A DNA stretch of 64,000 nucleotides. Origin: Zerene cesonia. Taxonomy: Eukaryota > Arthropoda > Insecta > Lepidoptera > Pieridae. The stretch is taken from contig NC_052109.1 in the NCBI RefSeq assembly GCF_012273895.1, forward strand, positions 3,486,432 through 3,550,431. Reading direction: 5' to 3'. The position numbers were made by a program, and so were the translations under genes. Below, in pieces: positions 1-11,100 of this stretch; position 1 is the first letter of the stretch, and each line of letters opens with the position of its first letter. Below the pieces are notes generated by a model. That model ran no database searches. It had not been told where the DNA came from and saw only the letters and a program-made list of their open reading frames with translations.

Positions 1-497
1 NNNNNNNNNNNNNNNNNNNNNNNNNNNNNNNNNNNNNNNNNNNNNNNNNNNNNNNNNNNNNNNNNNNNNNNNNNNNNNNNNNNNNNNNNNNNNNNNNNNN
101 NNNNNNNNNNNNNNNNNNNNNNNNNNNNNNNNNNNNNNNNNNNNNNNNNNNNNNNNNNNNNNNNNNNNNNNNNNNNNNNNNNNNNNNNNNNNNNNNNNNN
201 NNNNNNNNNNNNNNNNNNNNNNNNNNNNNNNNNNNNNNNNNNNNNNNNNNNNNNNNNNNNNNNNNNNNNNNNNNNNNNNNNNNNNNNNNNNNNNNNNNNN
301 NNNNNNNNNNNNNNNNNNNNNNNNNNNNNNNNNNNNNNNNNNNNNNNNNNNNNNNNNNNNNNNNNNNNNNNNNNNNNNNNNNNNNNNNNNNNNNNNNNNN
401 NNNNNNNNNNNNNNNNNNNNNNNNNNNNNNNNNNNNNNNNNNNNNNNNNNNNNNNNNNNNNNNNNNNNNNNNNNNNNNNNNNNNNNNNNNNNNNNNN
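1..497. other. Assembly gap (N run, left edge)
   Basis: All bases are N. The sequence resumes inside the last exon of IBA57, so the missing sequence would include the rest of that gene on this contig. The run is cut by the window edge, so its full length is unknown. It probably matches the 1,000-N scaffold gap at 40940-41939. Confidence 0.99.
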
Positions 498-587
498 ATA
501 CTAAATGTTGGTCATTATTCAGCAGAAGCTGTAAAACCTGATTGGTGGCCAATGGAAGCTCCCAAGGAAGTCCCTAAAACTGAATAA
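498..587 (+). CDS. IBA57: IBA57 homologue, 3' end only (copy A)
   Basis: These 29 codons plus TAA are the C-terminus of the mitochondrial Fe-S assembly factor that is complete at 50354-51379. They match that copy except for one residue (Ala for Gly in GHYSxEAV) and a synonymous change. The C-terminal PDWWP motif, also found at the end of human IBA57, is present. The gene is not truncated biologically as far as can be seen, since the N gap removes everything upstream. The frame is fixed by the complete copy, where base 498 corresponds to 51290 and is the first base of a codon. This fragment marks the left boundary of the duplicated segment. Confidence 0.93.
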   Translation: MLNVGHYSAEAVKPDWWPMEAPKEVPKTE

Positions 588-783
588 CACGGACCACAAG
601 ACTCAAGTGTGACAAGAGATCAGACAAGCACATGTGGGTATTATTGAGTATTATAAAATGCAAATGTACATTATATTATGTAATTGTTTTTCATAATTCA
701 ATTCAATAAAATATTATACTTTTATTGTGTAAGTCATTATAAAATGATTGTAAAGACTAACCACGTTTTATAATTGTAGAACA
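588..783 (+). promoter_or_regulatory. IBA57-CDPF1 spacer with poly(A) signal and possible mini-intron
   Basis: Only 196 bases separate the IBA57 stop from the CDPF1 ATG on the same strand. A canonical AATAAA lies at 705-710 and probably ends IBA57. A splice-like unit follows: GTAAGT at 729-734, a branch-point-like GACTAAC at 754-760, and TTGTAG ending at 779, five bases before the CDPF1 ATG. This could be a 51-nt intron in a CDPF1 5' UTR, the acceptor of a longer intron, or part of a read-through IBA57-CDPF1 transcript. The same arrangement is kept in copy B (51380-51575). No core promoter motif was recognised. Confidence 0.5.
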
Positions 784-1131
784 ATGGAAACAACCAAACA
801 AAAAGTAGATGAGACCCCCATGCATTATGATTTCACTTGTACTAGCTGTGGTCTCCAAGAAAAAGCACATTATAAAGGAACTAGTCCACCTTTCTCTCGT
901 AATATAGAATTGAAATATAGCAGCTACATTATGAAAGATCCATTCAGTCCATCAGGAAGAGGAGAAATAATGGTTCTCGGAGCAGACTGTGCATTGTGTG
1001 ACAAAGTAGTATGTATTAGTAAAGAATGTAGTATTTTTTATTGTAAATCCTATTGTTTACAATGTGCAAAAGCTTCCATTGATATTTTCCCTGCTGAAAT
1101 TAAAAGTAAAATAATGCAACAATGTAAATAA
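784..1131 (+). CDS. CDPF1: Cysteine-rich DPF motif domain-containing protein 1 (copy A)
   Basis: This single-exon ORF encodes 115 residues, close to the usual size of CDPF1. The family is defined by a conserved cysteine-rich domain with a DPF tripeptide. Here KDPFSPSG lies near residues 51-58, an N-terminal CTSCG pair near residues 19-23, and a C-terminal cysteine cluster (GADCALCDKVVC, then CSIFYCKSYCLQC) at about residues 66-94, arranged as in a zinc-binding fold. The molecular role of the family is not established, so none is assigned. The ATG follows a splice-acceptor-like TTGTAG by four bases. The protein is identical in copy B at 51576-51923, with one silent C/T difference seen. An AATAAA at 1152-1157 is a likely poly(A) signal. 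The gene converges on USP34. Confidence 0.9.
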   Translation: METTKQKVDETPMHYDFTCTSCGLQEKAHYKGTSPPFSRNIELKYSSYIMKDPFSPSGRGEIMVLGADCALCDKVVCISKECSIFYCKSYCLQCAKASIDIFPAEIKSKIMQQCK

Positions 1132-1151
1132 TTATCTAGCAACAGCAAAGC

Positions 1152-1157
1152 AATAAA
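1152..1157 (+). terminator. CDPF1 poly(A) signal
   Basis: A canonical AATAAA lies 21 bases after the CDPF1 stop codon and is kept in copy B. It is the nearest such hexamer downstream of the stop. Confidence 0.6.
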
Positions 1158-4100
1158 ACTGATTTTAAAAATGTTACTGTTTAATTTTCGACATCCCATT
1201 AATTTGAATAACAATGAACATCGAAACATCATTATAAGAGTTGTGGGTCCTCCTTTTCTTTCACGCAAAATAGGCGCTTGACGTCGAGTTGCGGAAAACG
1301 AGCCCGTATTATTATTATTAAGAGTTGTGGGTGAAAAATAATAAACAAATATATAAAATACTGTTTACTTTGGCTTTCCAGTCCGATTTACAGTATTTTT
1401 AATTTTTACAAATGAATTATAGTAACACAGTTTTATTAAATTGAACTTTTATTACAAATCACTAAGTATAATACACAAACGATTATACAAGGTCATATTC
1501 CGCAAATACTATGAAAAGCTTATATGTTGCGGCACAATTTATGTGAAAATTAATATTAAATCTTAAAATAAAGATAATTACAGTGTAGCTATAGTAATGT
1601 TAGATATATATTAATAAGCTCTAAAATCAGGACAAAATTAAATATACATTTTGTCTCATTAACCATCCACTCAACTCTGATTGTTAGCACCACATTACAT
1701 CATAACCCTTTTAGAAAATCGACCAGTGACTCTAACAATCCAAAACATCCAAATGCTTATTATTTAATAGCTATTACGATTAGATAAACATTTAAAACCG
1801 ACTAATATTGCTTCATACGATTCCTAATTATTTATGGATTTTTAAAAATGCTATCCGCTATATTTATATGTAAATGACAAGACTCTGCGCTAACGCATTT
1901 TACAGTAGATTTGCGCCTCCGTAACTTTCATACAAACATCGCTACCCAACGATTTGATTCGGTTAACGCAAGCCTTATATCATCTAGTACTGTACTTTCC
2001 TTACTTTAAATAAAATAAGACGCCTTTAATTTTAAGTTTTATTACTATAACAGAACGATCCTGATTTTCTACGAAGATAATGAATACGTTGACATCCATA
2101 GGTGCGGGATATAAAGTAACAGACCGAACAATTTACGCATGCACGATACGAATTGTTTGTCTGTTGCCATTATAAAAAGACATATTTCGGTAAGATAACT
2201 CGGCAGTGTAATTGTTACCATACGCATCGTTCATAAGATCGCAATCAGAATAATAGAAGAACAGCGCACATAACTAATATAAATGACGGTAGATGTAATG
2301 CGAACATAGATGTACAAAATATATTATACTCATATTGAGCTATGTACAAAAATGTGTAAAGCAATTTTCTAAAAGTTTCTAATAGAAGCGACACGCTGTA
2401 GACAGCTTTTCTTTATCTCGTTAATCAATATATTTTTTAAAATCGATACAAAAATACCATGTTAATTATTGATACGAATTTAAAACGTAAAATTTAGACA
2501 AATCATATATCTATTTTGGTTTTACTACCGATTTTTCAACCATCGAATAATGAATAAAAAAAAAACAAAAAATACTCCATGAACTGCCAGCGTCTTAATT
2601 AAATTACTTAATTATTATTTATTTACTTAAAAATGTTTTTCACATCGATAACAACAAATTTACGAGTTTACAATTATGTCGAAATTTTATCATATTATTT
2701 TATACCCTATACGTTGGTACTGGCCTAGGTTAAAATCGCGATGGTTTAAATGAATAAAGGTGTTTGGACGGGTGTAAAACTTACGATAGGTACAAAATTA
2801 TCATACATTCATTAGTACTGGGATTATCTAAGCAGGTAATTTTACATTCTACTTAGGTCACACACACACACACTTAAACTAGGAAATCATTCACAGCCGT
2901 AACACAATTTTGACGAAGCAATTTGCGAAAACCAAATAGCTTTAGAGCAACCTCTATTATCTATCAATACTTTACCAACTTCAGTAACCAAATAACGAAA
3001 CCACTCTTCCTCACGTGTTATTACGGTGTACGTGTTTATAATTACTGAACTAGTTTAATAACATTAAAATAATATATATGAAAACTACGAGATTCCTACA
3101 CAGGACTTATCGAGTAGATAATGTTTCTCTTCGAAAGGTTATTCGGAACTAAAAAATATTTTGAAAATACTACAACTGTTTTTAGGATATAGCATATAAA
3201 AGTTAAGGATAAAATTTACCAACTATTTCTACAAACACGATCTCATCATAATATACATCCTAAAACTTAAAACCAAAACAGTCTTAAAAGAGTAAAATTG
3301 AAATTAGGTACATCGAAACACTTTAATGTTAAATTTTGATTGAATGCGAAATTTCCGAACTTAAATACATAGAATTTAAAAATTTAGTACAGTCTATTCA
3401 TAGTTATATATATATCAGCTGTTTCTGACAGGTAAAACAAAGAAAAGACTGTACGAAATATGGAAAATAAGAATGGTTATTGCGAAAATAAACATATAAT
3501 TTTATATAAAAAACTATCTAAAATAATAATGACGAATAGTCATAATTTTAATTTTTAACTGTATGTCTATTTATAATACTATACAAGTGTGAGGTACATT
3601 AAAGTTGACTTTCGTGTGCATTGTGCATTACTTGATGTCGAATTAAACACGCTTCACCTTGTGGGTGAAGGTGGCCAAAGCACGCGAAAATGAACTTTCA
3701 GTATTTTATAAACGAAACTAATGTACTATAATTTTGGCATGAATTAATACGTTTATTTCGCAATAAACACACATGTAAGACGAAACCAATAATAATCCAT
3801 CGCCTATTTTGGCCATAACGTACATCCATTGTCTCGTCATGGCTAAATAACTCTTGTATTGCATATTGTGATGTGGGATATGGAATGTAGCATACATTTA
3901 CACCAATTGTACATCATTATGTACAAAATTAAATTTTACATAAACTATACAAAAACAATTCCTTCGTTCAAACACGTTCAACAGAATTGGCGCAATATCA
4001 ATTTAAGCAACACATAAAGCGCCATCTAAAACAACACTCAACGCACTTAAATTTACTTAATTCAATAAAAAATTGTGATAAATATATTTAATAACCAATA

Positions 4101-4230
4101 AAATCGCTGCACTAGCCGTTAATAGCGAGTAACTAACTAAGTTTTACCGCAAAATACACGAATGCTCGTACATACGAAGATAATAACAAACTGAAGTTCG
4201 CGCAACCACAATATACTTTCACTTTATTTT

Positions 4231-4262
4231 GAAAAACAGACTCCAGGAGGAGTTTGTTTTTC
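4231..4262. other. Conserved 14-bp stem-loop
   Basis: GAAAAACAGACTCC, the four-base loop AGGA, then GGAGTTTGTTTTTC form an inverted repeat of 14 pairs. One pair is G-T, which is a G-U wobble if transcribed from the plus strand and an A-C mismatch if from the minus strand. The structure is intact in copy B at about 55023-55054. No RNA family was recognised. Confidence 0.6.
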
Positions 4263-5000
4263 AGAATGGCCAAACTGATATCAATTAAGATATAAAATCA
4301 ACACACACTTCACAGAAAATGAAAAATAGGTACATAAATTTTCAGATTAACTCTAAGAGATATAAAATTGGACTCGGTATGTCATCAAAGTCCATGTACC
4401 ACACTTCGTACTTTACATTACTCATTATGAGCAATCAGTTTCCATTTGGAGATGTATTAGTATATACGTATAAATGCGCGTTTGTCTTGCTATGTATAGC
4501 AGTTAGCGTGACACCCGAATATTATTATGTATTGCATATAACGTAACAGTGAATTCAGAGTTCCAATATTAGAAAAGCAATGGTAATAATAGTTTTGCCA
4601 TAACAAATTATTGTTCAGAGCAATATAAATTATAAAATTGTAGTTTTTTTTTTTCACAATTAGCTTTGGATAGTCTTTTAATCACGGTAGTAACATCAAA
4701 AACATCTAGTCACAAATTTAATTTGTCACGTGAAAGTCTCTAAACACACGTAGACTCGTGAGTAATGTCCAACAAACGTATATATTGACAGACGTACTGC
4801 CCAAAGTCCCACTTACGTGCAGATAACGCGAAAAACCCGTAATGGACATTTCTGTTACGCCCTCTTTATTTATTCGGCGTATGTAGATTGTAGATTTGAT
4901 AAAACGATTACACGGGGTTACACGATAGTGCCTGTGAAGCACTCACACGGAGACCATGACGGGTATGTGAGGGGTGCATGACGGGGCGGGTACACTGCTG

Positions 5001-5077
5001 GTACGCAACGAGTACGTAACGGTTACGCGACGGGTACGCGACGAGTACGCGACAGGAACGTAACGGGTACGCGACGG
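5001..5077. repeat. 11-bp minisatellite just after the USP34 stop
   Basis: There are seven head-to-tail units with consensus GTACGCGACGG and variants such as GTACGTAACGG and GAACGTAACGG. Looser units extend to the left toward 4958. The array starts 66 bases beyond the USP34 stop, so it lies in the 3' UTR. Copy B carries the same seven units at 55792-55868. Confidence 0.8.
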
Positions 5078-5142
5078 GAGCGAGTCTACACGTTGAACAT
5101 GTTGAGCGTGCGCGCGGTGAGGCGCCACGGGGTGAGCGACAC

Positions 5143-8100
5143 TCAGTCGGCGCGCGCGGCCCGCCCGCGGCTNNNNNNNNNNCGCCAGCGCCTGCACCGC
5201 CTCCTTCACCTGCAATGGGGACGAGAGCCTGCTCAGCGATAGTGGATGTGAAATGTTATCGTGGCTGGAAGTATTGTAACAAGCACAAAATGTACACGGC
5301 ATTTCGATAAAAGTTGTAAATTTAAAAATATAGCGCTTTTAGGTAATTTATACGACGAAAGAAGCTTACGAAACGTAGTTTCGTGTATCCAATAACTAGC
5401 ATCGTGTGCGTACTATCATATCTCCTCTTCGCTTTTGTTTCTACTACGCAGTGAGAACATTCGTGGGCTGACTGGAATAAGAAAGGATATCGACGAAGCC
5501 CATCAGCTAGAAGGAACGCACAAAGCAAAGTGGACACAAGAAGTGGCACTCACGAGCGCGATGTACTCGGCGCCCTGCGGCGGCGGCGGCAGCGCGGGCG
5601 CGTCCTCGGGCTCGTCGTCCGAGTCGGGCGGGATGTCGTCCAGCGCGTCCTCCGCGTCGCTGCCGTCCGCCGAGTGGCAGCGCGCCGCCTCCACCGCGCC
5701 GTCCGCGCCCCCGCCGCCGCCCGACCCGCTCGCCCCGCCCGACCCGCTCGCCCCGCCCTCCGCGGTCTCTTCCTCTGTGAACATATTATAATCGCATGTC
5801 ACTCACACACCGATATAGACATTATTTGCTAATTAAATCAATCATATACAAACATTACATTAAATTAACTTAATTAAAAATAAATTTAGAAAATATTATT
5901 TTAACCACGTGTGTGTGAATTTTTACGAAATTTCTCTATGTTTATTATTTACGTAAAGTAAAAACTAAAGTTCCATCGAGCATAGAACACCCCGTATTTA
6001 TAAAAAATGTCGCCACGCAGCGCCACTCACCTTCGAGCGAGAAGGAGCGCAGCTGCAGCGCGGCGACGGCNNNNNNNNNNTATAATCGCATGTCACTTAC
6101 ACATCGATATAGGCATTATGCATGTATGTCTATATGTACGTGCGTACGTTATTGTTAGATTAGCGGTTCTATAGCTGAAAACATAAAATAGTAAGCAGAT
6201 CAGAAATTATATGATAATTTTATCAATCATATACAAACATTACATTAAAATTAACTTAATGAAAAATAAATTTAGAAAATATTATTTAAACCACGTGTGT
6301 GTAAATTTTTACGAAATTTCTCTGTTTATTATTTACGTAAAGTGAAAACTAAAGTTCCATCGAGCATAGAACATCCCGTATATACAAAAAATCTCGTCAC
6401 GGAGCGCCACTCACCTTCAAGCGAGAAGGAGCGCAGCTGCAGCGCGGCGACGGCCCGCTGCAGCGCGGCGAGCGCGGCGGGCGGCAGCGGGCCCGCGCTG
6501 GCCAGCAGCAGCGCGCGCAGCGGGCCCAGCAGCGCGCCGCTCGCGCAGCCGCCCAGCTCCTCCGCCAGCGCCTCCACCGCGCCCGCGCCCGCGCCGCCGC
6601 CGCTCACCTGGCACACCTAGTTGGGCGACACCGTTGTACAGTTTACTATTTCTGTTAGCGCTTCATAATAATTAATCGTTACCAAGATTTCTTCTCAGTT
6701 AATAATTATCTACTCACAATTCCACCGATTGGTCAATTCAATGTTATACAAAAACGTATACTTGTGTGCGTATAGTATAAATGCGTCACTCTTTTAACTG
6801 GTCCATATTATTTACGCACTGGTAACATTTTGCAATCTTTTTCCATTGAAAACCTTACCTTGGGATAATAATGTTGCATAAATTCGTAAATGGTGGGATC
6901 TTCTAAAGATTCTCTTTCATCTAAAAGGATTGCATCAATATATTCCGTTAACACGCTACACTCTAGGAGCATTTCTTCCAGTTTTGCGTCCGCCTAGAAG
7001 AGATAAACAAAATATTAACACACACATACAATCGTTTAAAACAGTGAGTAATAATTAGAATATAAGTACCGGTGTGTTAGCAATATCCCTCCAAAAAGCG
7101 GCGAAATAGTTGAATCTAAGTGGAACCGCTTCAAGCGCGCACAATGCTGACAATAGCACCAATTGCTCCGACATACAGCGCTGACTGCGCGCTACACGAC
7201 AGCACGTGTCTGTTAAAATAACATTTCATAAATTCATGTTTAGAGATAACCTAACAATTAAACACTTTTTTTATTGTATCATTTATATAGAATGCAATGA
7301 ATTAACTAGTAATAATATGTACTTACATACCTTTATTGTTGTATGAAATAATTGCATAAGTAGACAAACTGTATGCAGTTCCATAGAATAATACAACTCT
7401 TTAAATCAAACAATTTGCTGAAATAGAATTAATAATCTTTCCAAATCTCCATACACCTCTTACTACTCTTAAAAGCGCACTAGATAAATGAAATAAAATA
7501 AAAATTCGACGAGCGCACCTATGAACCGGTGGTAGGGTCGGTAGAGCGGCGGCGGCGCGCAGTGCGGGTGCGCGCGCGTGCGCAGGCGCGGGCGGGCCGG
7601 CGTGCGCGCCGCCGCGTGCGCGCCCGCCGCCAGCGGCACCAGCGCGCCCAGCGCCGCGCCGCCGCCTATCATCACCAGCTCGCGGAGCACGCCTGCAACG
7701 TTGCGCACAACAGAGGTTATGAAACATTTATTAACAAGTTATTTTTATTTTGAACAAAAGTGCCTTCAATTTGTCAGAATTAGATTTGGCTTAAACTTTT
7801 GTTTCTTTCAACTTAAATTCTGACAAACACATTTGAAGACAGTTTAAAATTATATAATAAGTGTAATTAAGAATACTCGCCTAGAGCAGCTTGCGGTAAC
7901 AGCGCGGAGCGTTGATGCAAGTTCAATAGTGTTAGCAGTCGACGAGCGCACTCTGGCCAGTCCTATTTACAAATCATTATTGAAATATTTATATAGTTAT
8001 TGTATATTTAAATCTTAGTACATCATATTCCTTGCGAGAGGTTACCTTGCAGGCTAGCAGCAGCGCGCGCGCCTCCTTGGGCTCGCGGCGCGTGCGCAGC

Positions 8101-11100
8101 GTGCGGCAGAGCGCGCGCGCCCAGCGCAGCGCGGCGGTGAGCTCGCCGCGCACGCCCGCGCTGCCGCCCGCCGCGCCGCCCGCCCCGCCCGCGCCGCCCG
8201 CGCCCCCCTCCACGTACACCGCGTGCAGACTGTGTAACGCCTACCACACGATTTAAAATTAAAATAAACAAAATATTCCTGAATACACATTTAGAAATTT
8301 TAAAAATTTTAAAGGATGTTAAACGCGATTTATTGGAGAAAAGGTAGAAATTGTTCATAAGTCACTTAGTTTTGGATCAGTTTTGGATCATCTTCAATAC
8401 ATATAACATTTCAGTCTGTCAGTGACCACACTCGAAACGTCGAGCTGTTTTTAATAATGTAATAATGTATTCTGTGCAAAATCCAATCAAAATTGTTTTG
8501 TTTCCAAGACAAAAGATTTTTTTAGCATTTTCGATAAAACATAGTTATCATGATTAAATAATTTAAAGACTCCCAAGTTTAATAAATTTAACTGCTAATT
8601 ACCAGAGATCATAAAAAAATGTGTTAAAGCAAATCAAAGCATAAAAACAACATCTTACTTCAAAAGTCATCTGCAATCCTCCGTTATAGACAACATAAAG
8701 TCTATCGTCCCCATTCTCTACCAGAGTGCAAAACGCCGATATTAACGTGGTCCACGACGTTCGCCCGTTCAGTCCTATAATGTTAAAAACTTATATCAAC
8801 ATTTTATACAACTCTGTACGGTCCAACAAAGATATTGCGGGGGCCGTTCTATTGTCTATCCAACATCTCATTTTCCATATCCTATACACAGACGCTATTG
8901 TCAAAGTAATGTGTCCATTTTGTTTCTCGGATTTCATTGATAAAACTAGCTTTAAAAGGTGATAAATACGATCTTTATTGAAGCGACGCCTGATTAACAT
9001 TACTTTGTTAATTAGTTATTTTAAATTGTTTTATTTTTCCTCTACAATTCCCTACCCCCACCCCGAACGGCCCCCCGGCACGGCGGTACGCCTACCCTGC
9101 AGGTACGCGGCGAGCGTGCTGCGGCGGAAGGCGGCGGCCTCGCGCTCGTCGATCTCGGGCGCGCCGACCGCGCTGCTCGCCGCGCCGCCGCCCGCGCCGC
9201 CGCCCGCGGCGCTGCTCGTGCCGCCGCGCGCCGCCAGGATGCGCGCCAGCCTGCGCGCGTGAATGATACTTTATTAGTATCCTAGTGTAGAAACTAACAT
9301 GACAAATTCGCGAGAGCTCCCACAGCAATTTTCATATTACAAATTGGAAAAAAAAACATTTTTCAACTGTGTATGTCACATTGGAGAAATGTTTTTTACA
9401 CCGGGTTATCATTTCCTTTGTTTACAAATGTACCAATCTAAATTGAAAACTTTACTTTTATTGTAAAGTTGTATGAAGTGTGTGTTGGTGTGAGCCCAAA
9501 AAGATCATTGCAAACTGAGCATCACTAAAATCGTCCCAAGTTAAAATTGGTATACCACCTATCTATGACGAGATTATCATGAGTTAGTATCGAGTAACTG
9601 CAACAGGAAGTACAAGGTACCTGAGCAGCTCGTCAGCGGCGGCGGGGTAGAGGTGCGAGTGCGGCGCGATGTTGCGGAACGCCCAGTGCACGTTCTGGTG
9701 CTGCGCGAGCGTGCGCGCGAACGCGCACGAGCGGCGGCAGCACAGCCGCAGCAGCGCGTAGTACGGCGGCAGCATCGCGCGGTTGTACGCCACCACCTCG
9801 CCGTCCTCGTGGTCCGCGCTGCACCGAAATAACGTTACGTTTATAAGTGTGATGACCAGTTAAAAATAAAGCTTTAGGATCCATTAATATTTACAAAAGT
9901 TATTACTGTTTTTGGGTCGCATATTTTATTTTTCCTTCCCTAAGTTTGGCTTATTATTATACATTTTTACATAATATGTTTAACTTATGTGCATACCGTG
10001 TCCACTTCAAGAGGAATTTAAATTAAATGTTTATTTTTCTTAGAAATGTTGTACATGCAAGAGTATTATGTAGTATTATGTAGTAATCTCGTAAGTAGTT
10101 AAAATTCTTTTTTGTGGACCATTAAGAAATTATCTATATATATAAAATTCTCGTGTCACAGTTTTCGTTGCCATACTCCTCCGAAACGGCTTGACCGATT
10201 CCTCTGAAATTTGGTAAGCATATTGGGTAGGTCTGAGAATCGGCCAACATCTATTTTTTATCCCGGTATTCCTACGGGATACGGACTTACGCGGGTGAAA
10301 CCGCGGGGCGCAGCTAGTTTTTTATAAGATATTTTTTTCAAGTATTTCTATCAGAATAATACTAACAGTATATAATTGAAGGCGATATGCTTTATGACCC
10401 TCGGGTTGGAAACAATCAGTTGCACGTTCTCCGGGCAGTCCACGGACACGGTGTGCCAGAAGGTGATAAGCGCCTGCTTGTTAGGATGCACCGCCACCGA
10501 CGGCTCGGAGATGCCCGGATGGTACAGGTCCCACAGGTCCATGAAGTATTGCCCGAACTGTGCGATAAAAGTAAAGAATTATTTATTATATAAATTAAAA
10601 AAAATTCAGATGGAATTTATTTACAATACTAACATGTATTGATAAAAAATATATATATTTCTAGCAAAAATAAGTTAATTATTTATGCAAGTAAGAAAAT
10701 CAATTTACATCTAAAGTGAAGTCCCGTGTCCTCTAGTGGGGTATGGGGCAGATGATGTATATCTATTTCACTGATCGATTTTCTTTAGGGACAAGTAGGT
10801 GATCAGCCTTCTGTGTCCTGCCAGATCGAGACATTTTTTTTTGTGCGTCCCCACCGGGAATTGCACCCAGGACCCCTCGGTTCTACGCTCACGCGTTAAC
10901 CACTGTACCAAGGAGGCGGTCTCCATCATCATCCAATTTACATCTACTCACCATTAATTTTTCCACTCTGCTGACGACGCAGTAAGACATGACACCAAAG
11001 TACGCAGTCAGCTTCATAGTGCCGTGCACCGCAATGTCTGTGTACTTGCGGGCCGCCTTCAGCTTGCCCAATAACATCGTGTATACCTTGTGATCAAAGT

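Larger units (their letters stand above)
1158..5142 (-). other. AT-rich region, probable long USP34 3' UTR
   Basis: This is about 4 kb with no supportable coding exon between the converging CDPF1 and USP34 stops. It is very similar to 51950-55933, with scattered substitutions and small indels. Minus-strand AATAAA hexamers (TTTATT on the plus strand) near 1434-1450 would suit the end of a USP34 3' UTR of about 3.7 kb, but others occur inside, so the UTR end is not determined. The small ORF at 4319-4546 has no family signature and is treated as non-coding. Structures within it are an 11-bp minisatellite (5001-5077) and stem-loops near 3651-3668 and 4231-4262. Confidence 0.4.

Noticed and set aside
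784..1131. CDPF1 as a recently duplicated paralogue pair with 51576-51923
   Set aside because: Identical products and allele-like flanking differences make two haplotypes the simpler explanation. Kept only as an alternative.
4319..4546. 75-residue plus-strand ORF kept in copy B
   Set aside because: Conservation only reflects the duplication. The copies have amino-acid changes, and there is no motif or codon signal in this AT-rich region.
4943..5302. Minus-strand frame of 119 residues running through the Ns and the minisatellite
   Set aside because: It exists only because ten Ns stand for nine bases. Copy B shows the true frame stops at 55934.
5530..5832. Plus-strand Arg/Ala/Pro-rich ORF
   Set aside because: It is an antisense shadow of GC-rich USP34 exon 59. 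The minus frame has matching splice sites and family similarity.
7401..7727. Minus-strand 108-residue Arg/Ala-rich ORF
   Set aside because: It is the wrong frame of USP34 exon 54 with read-through into introns.
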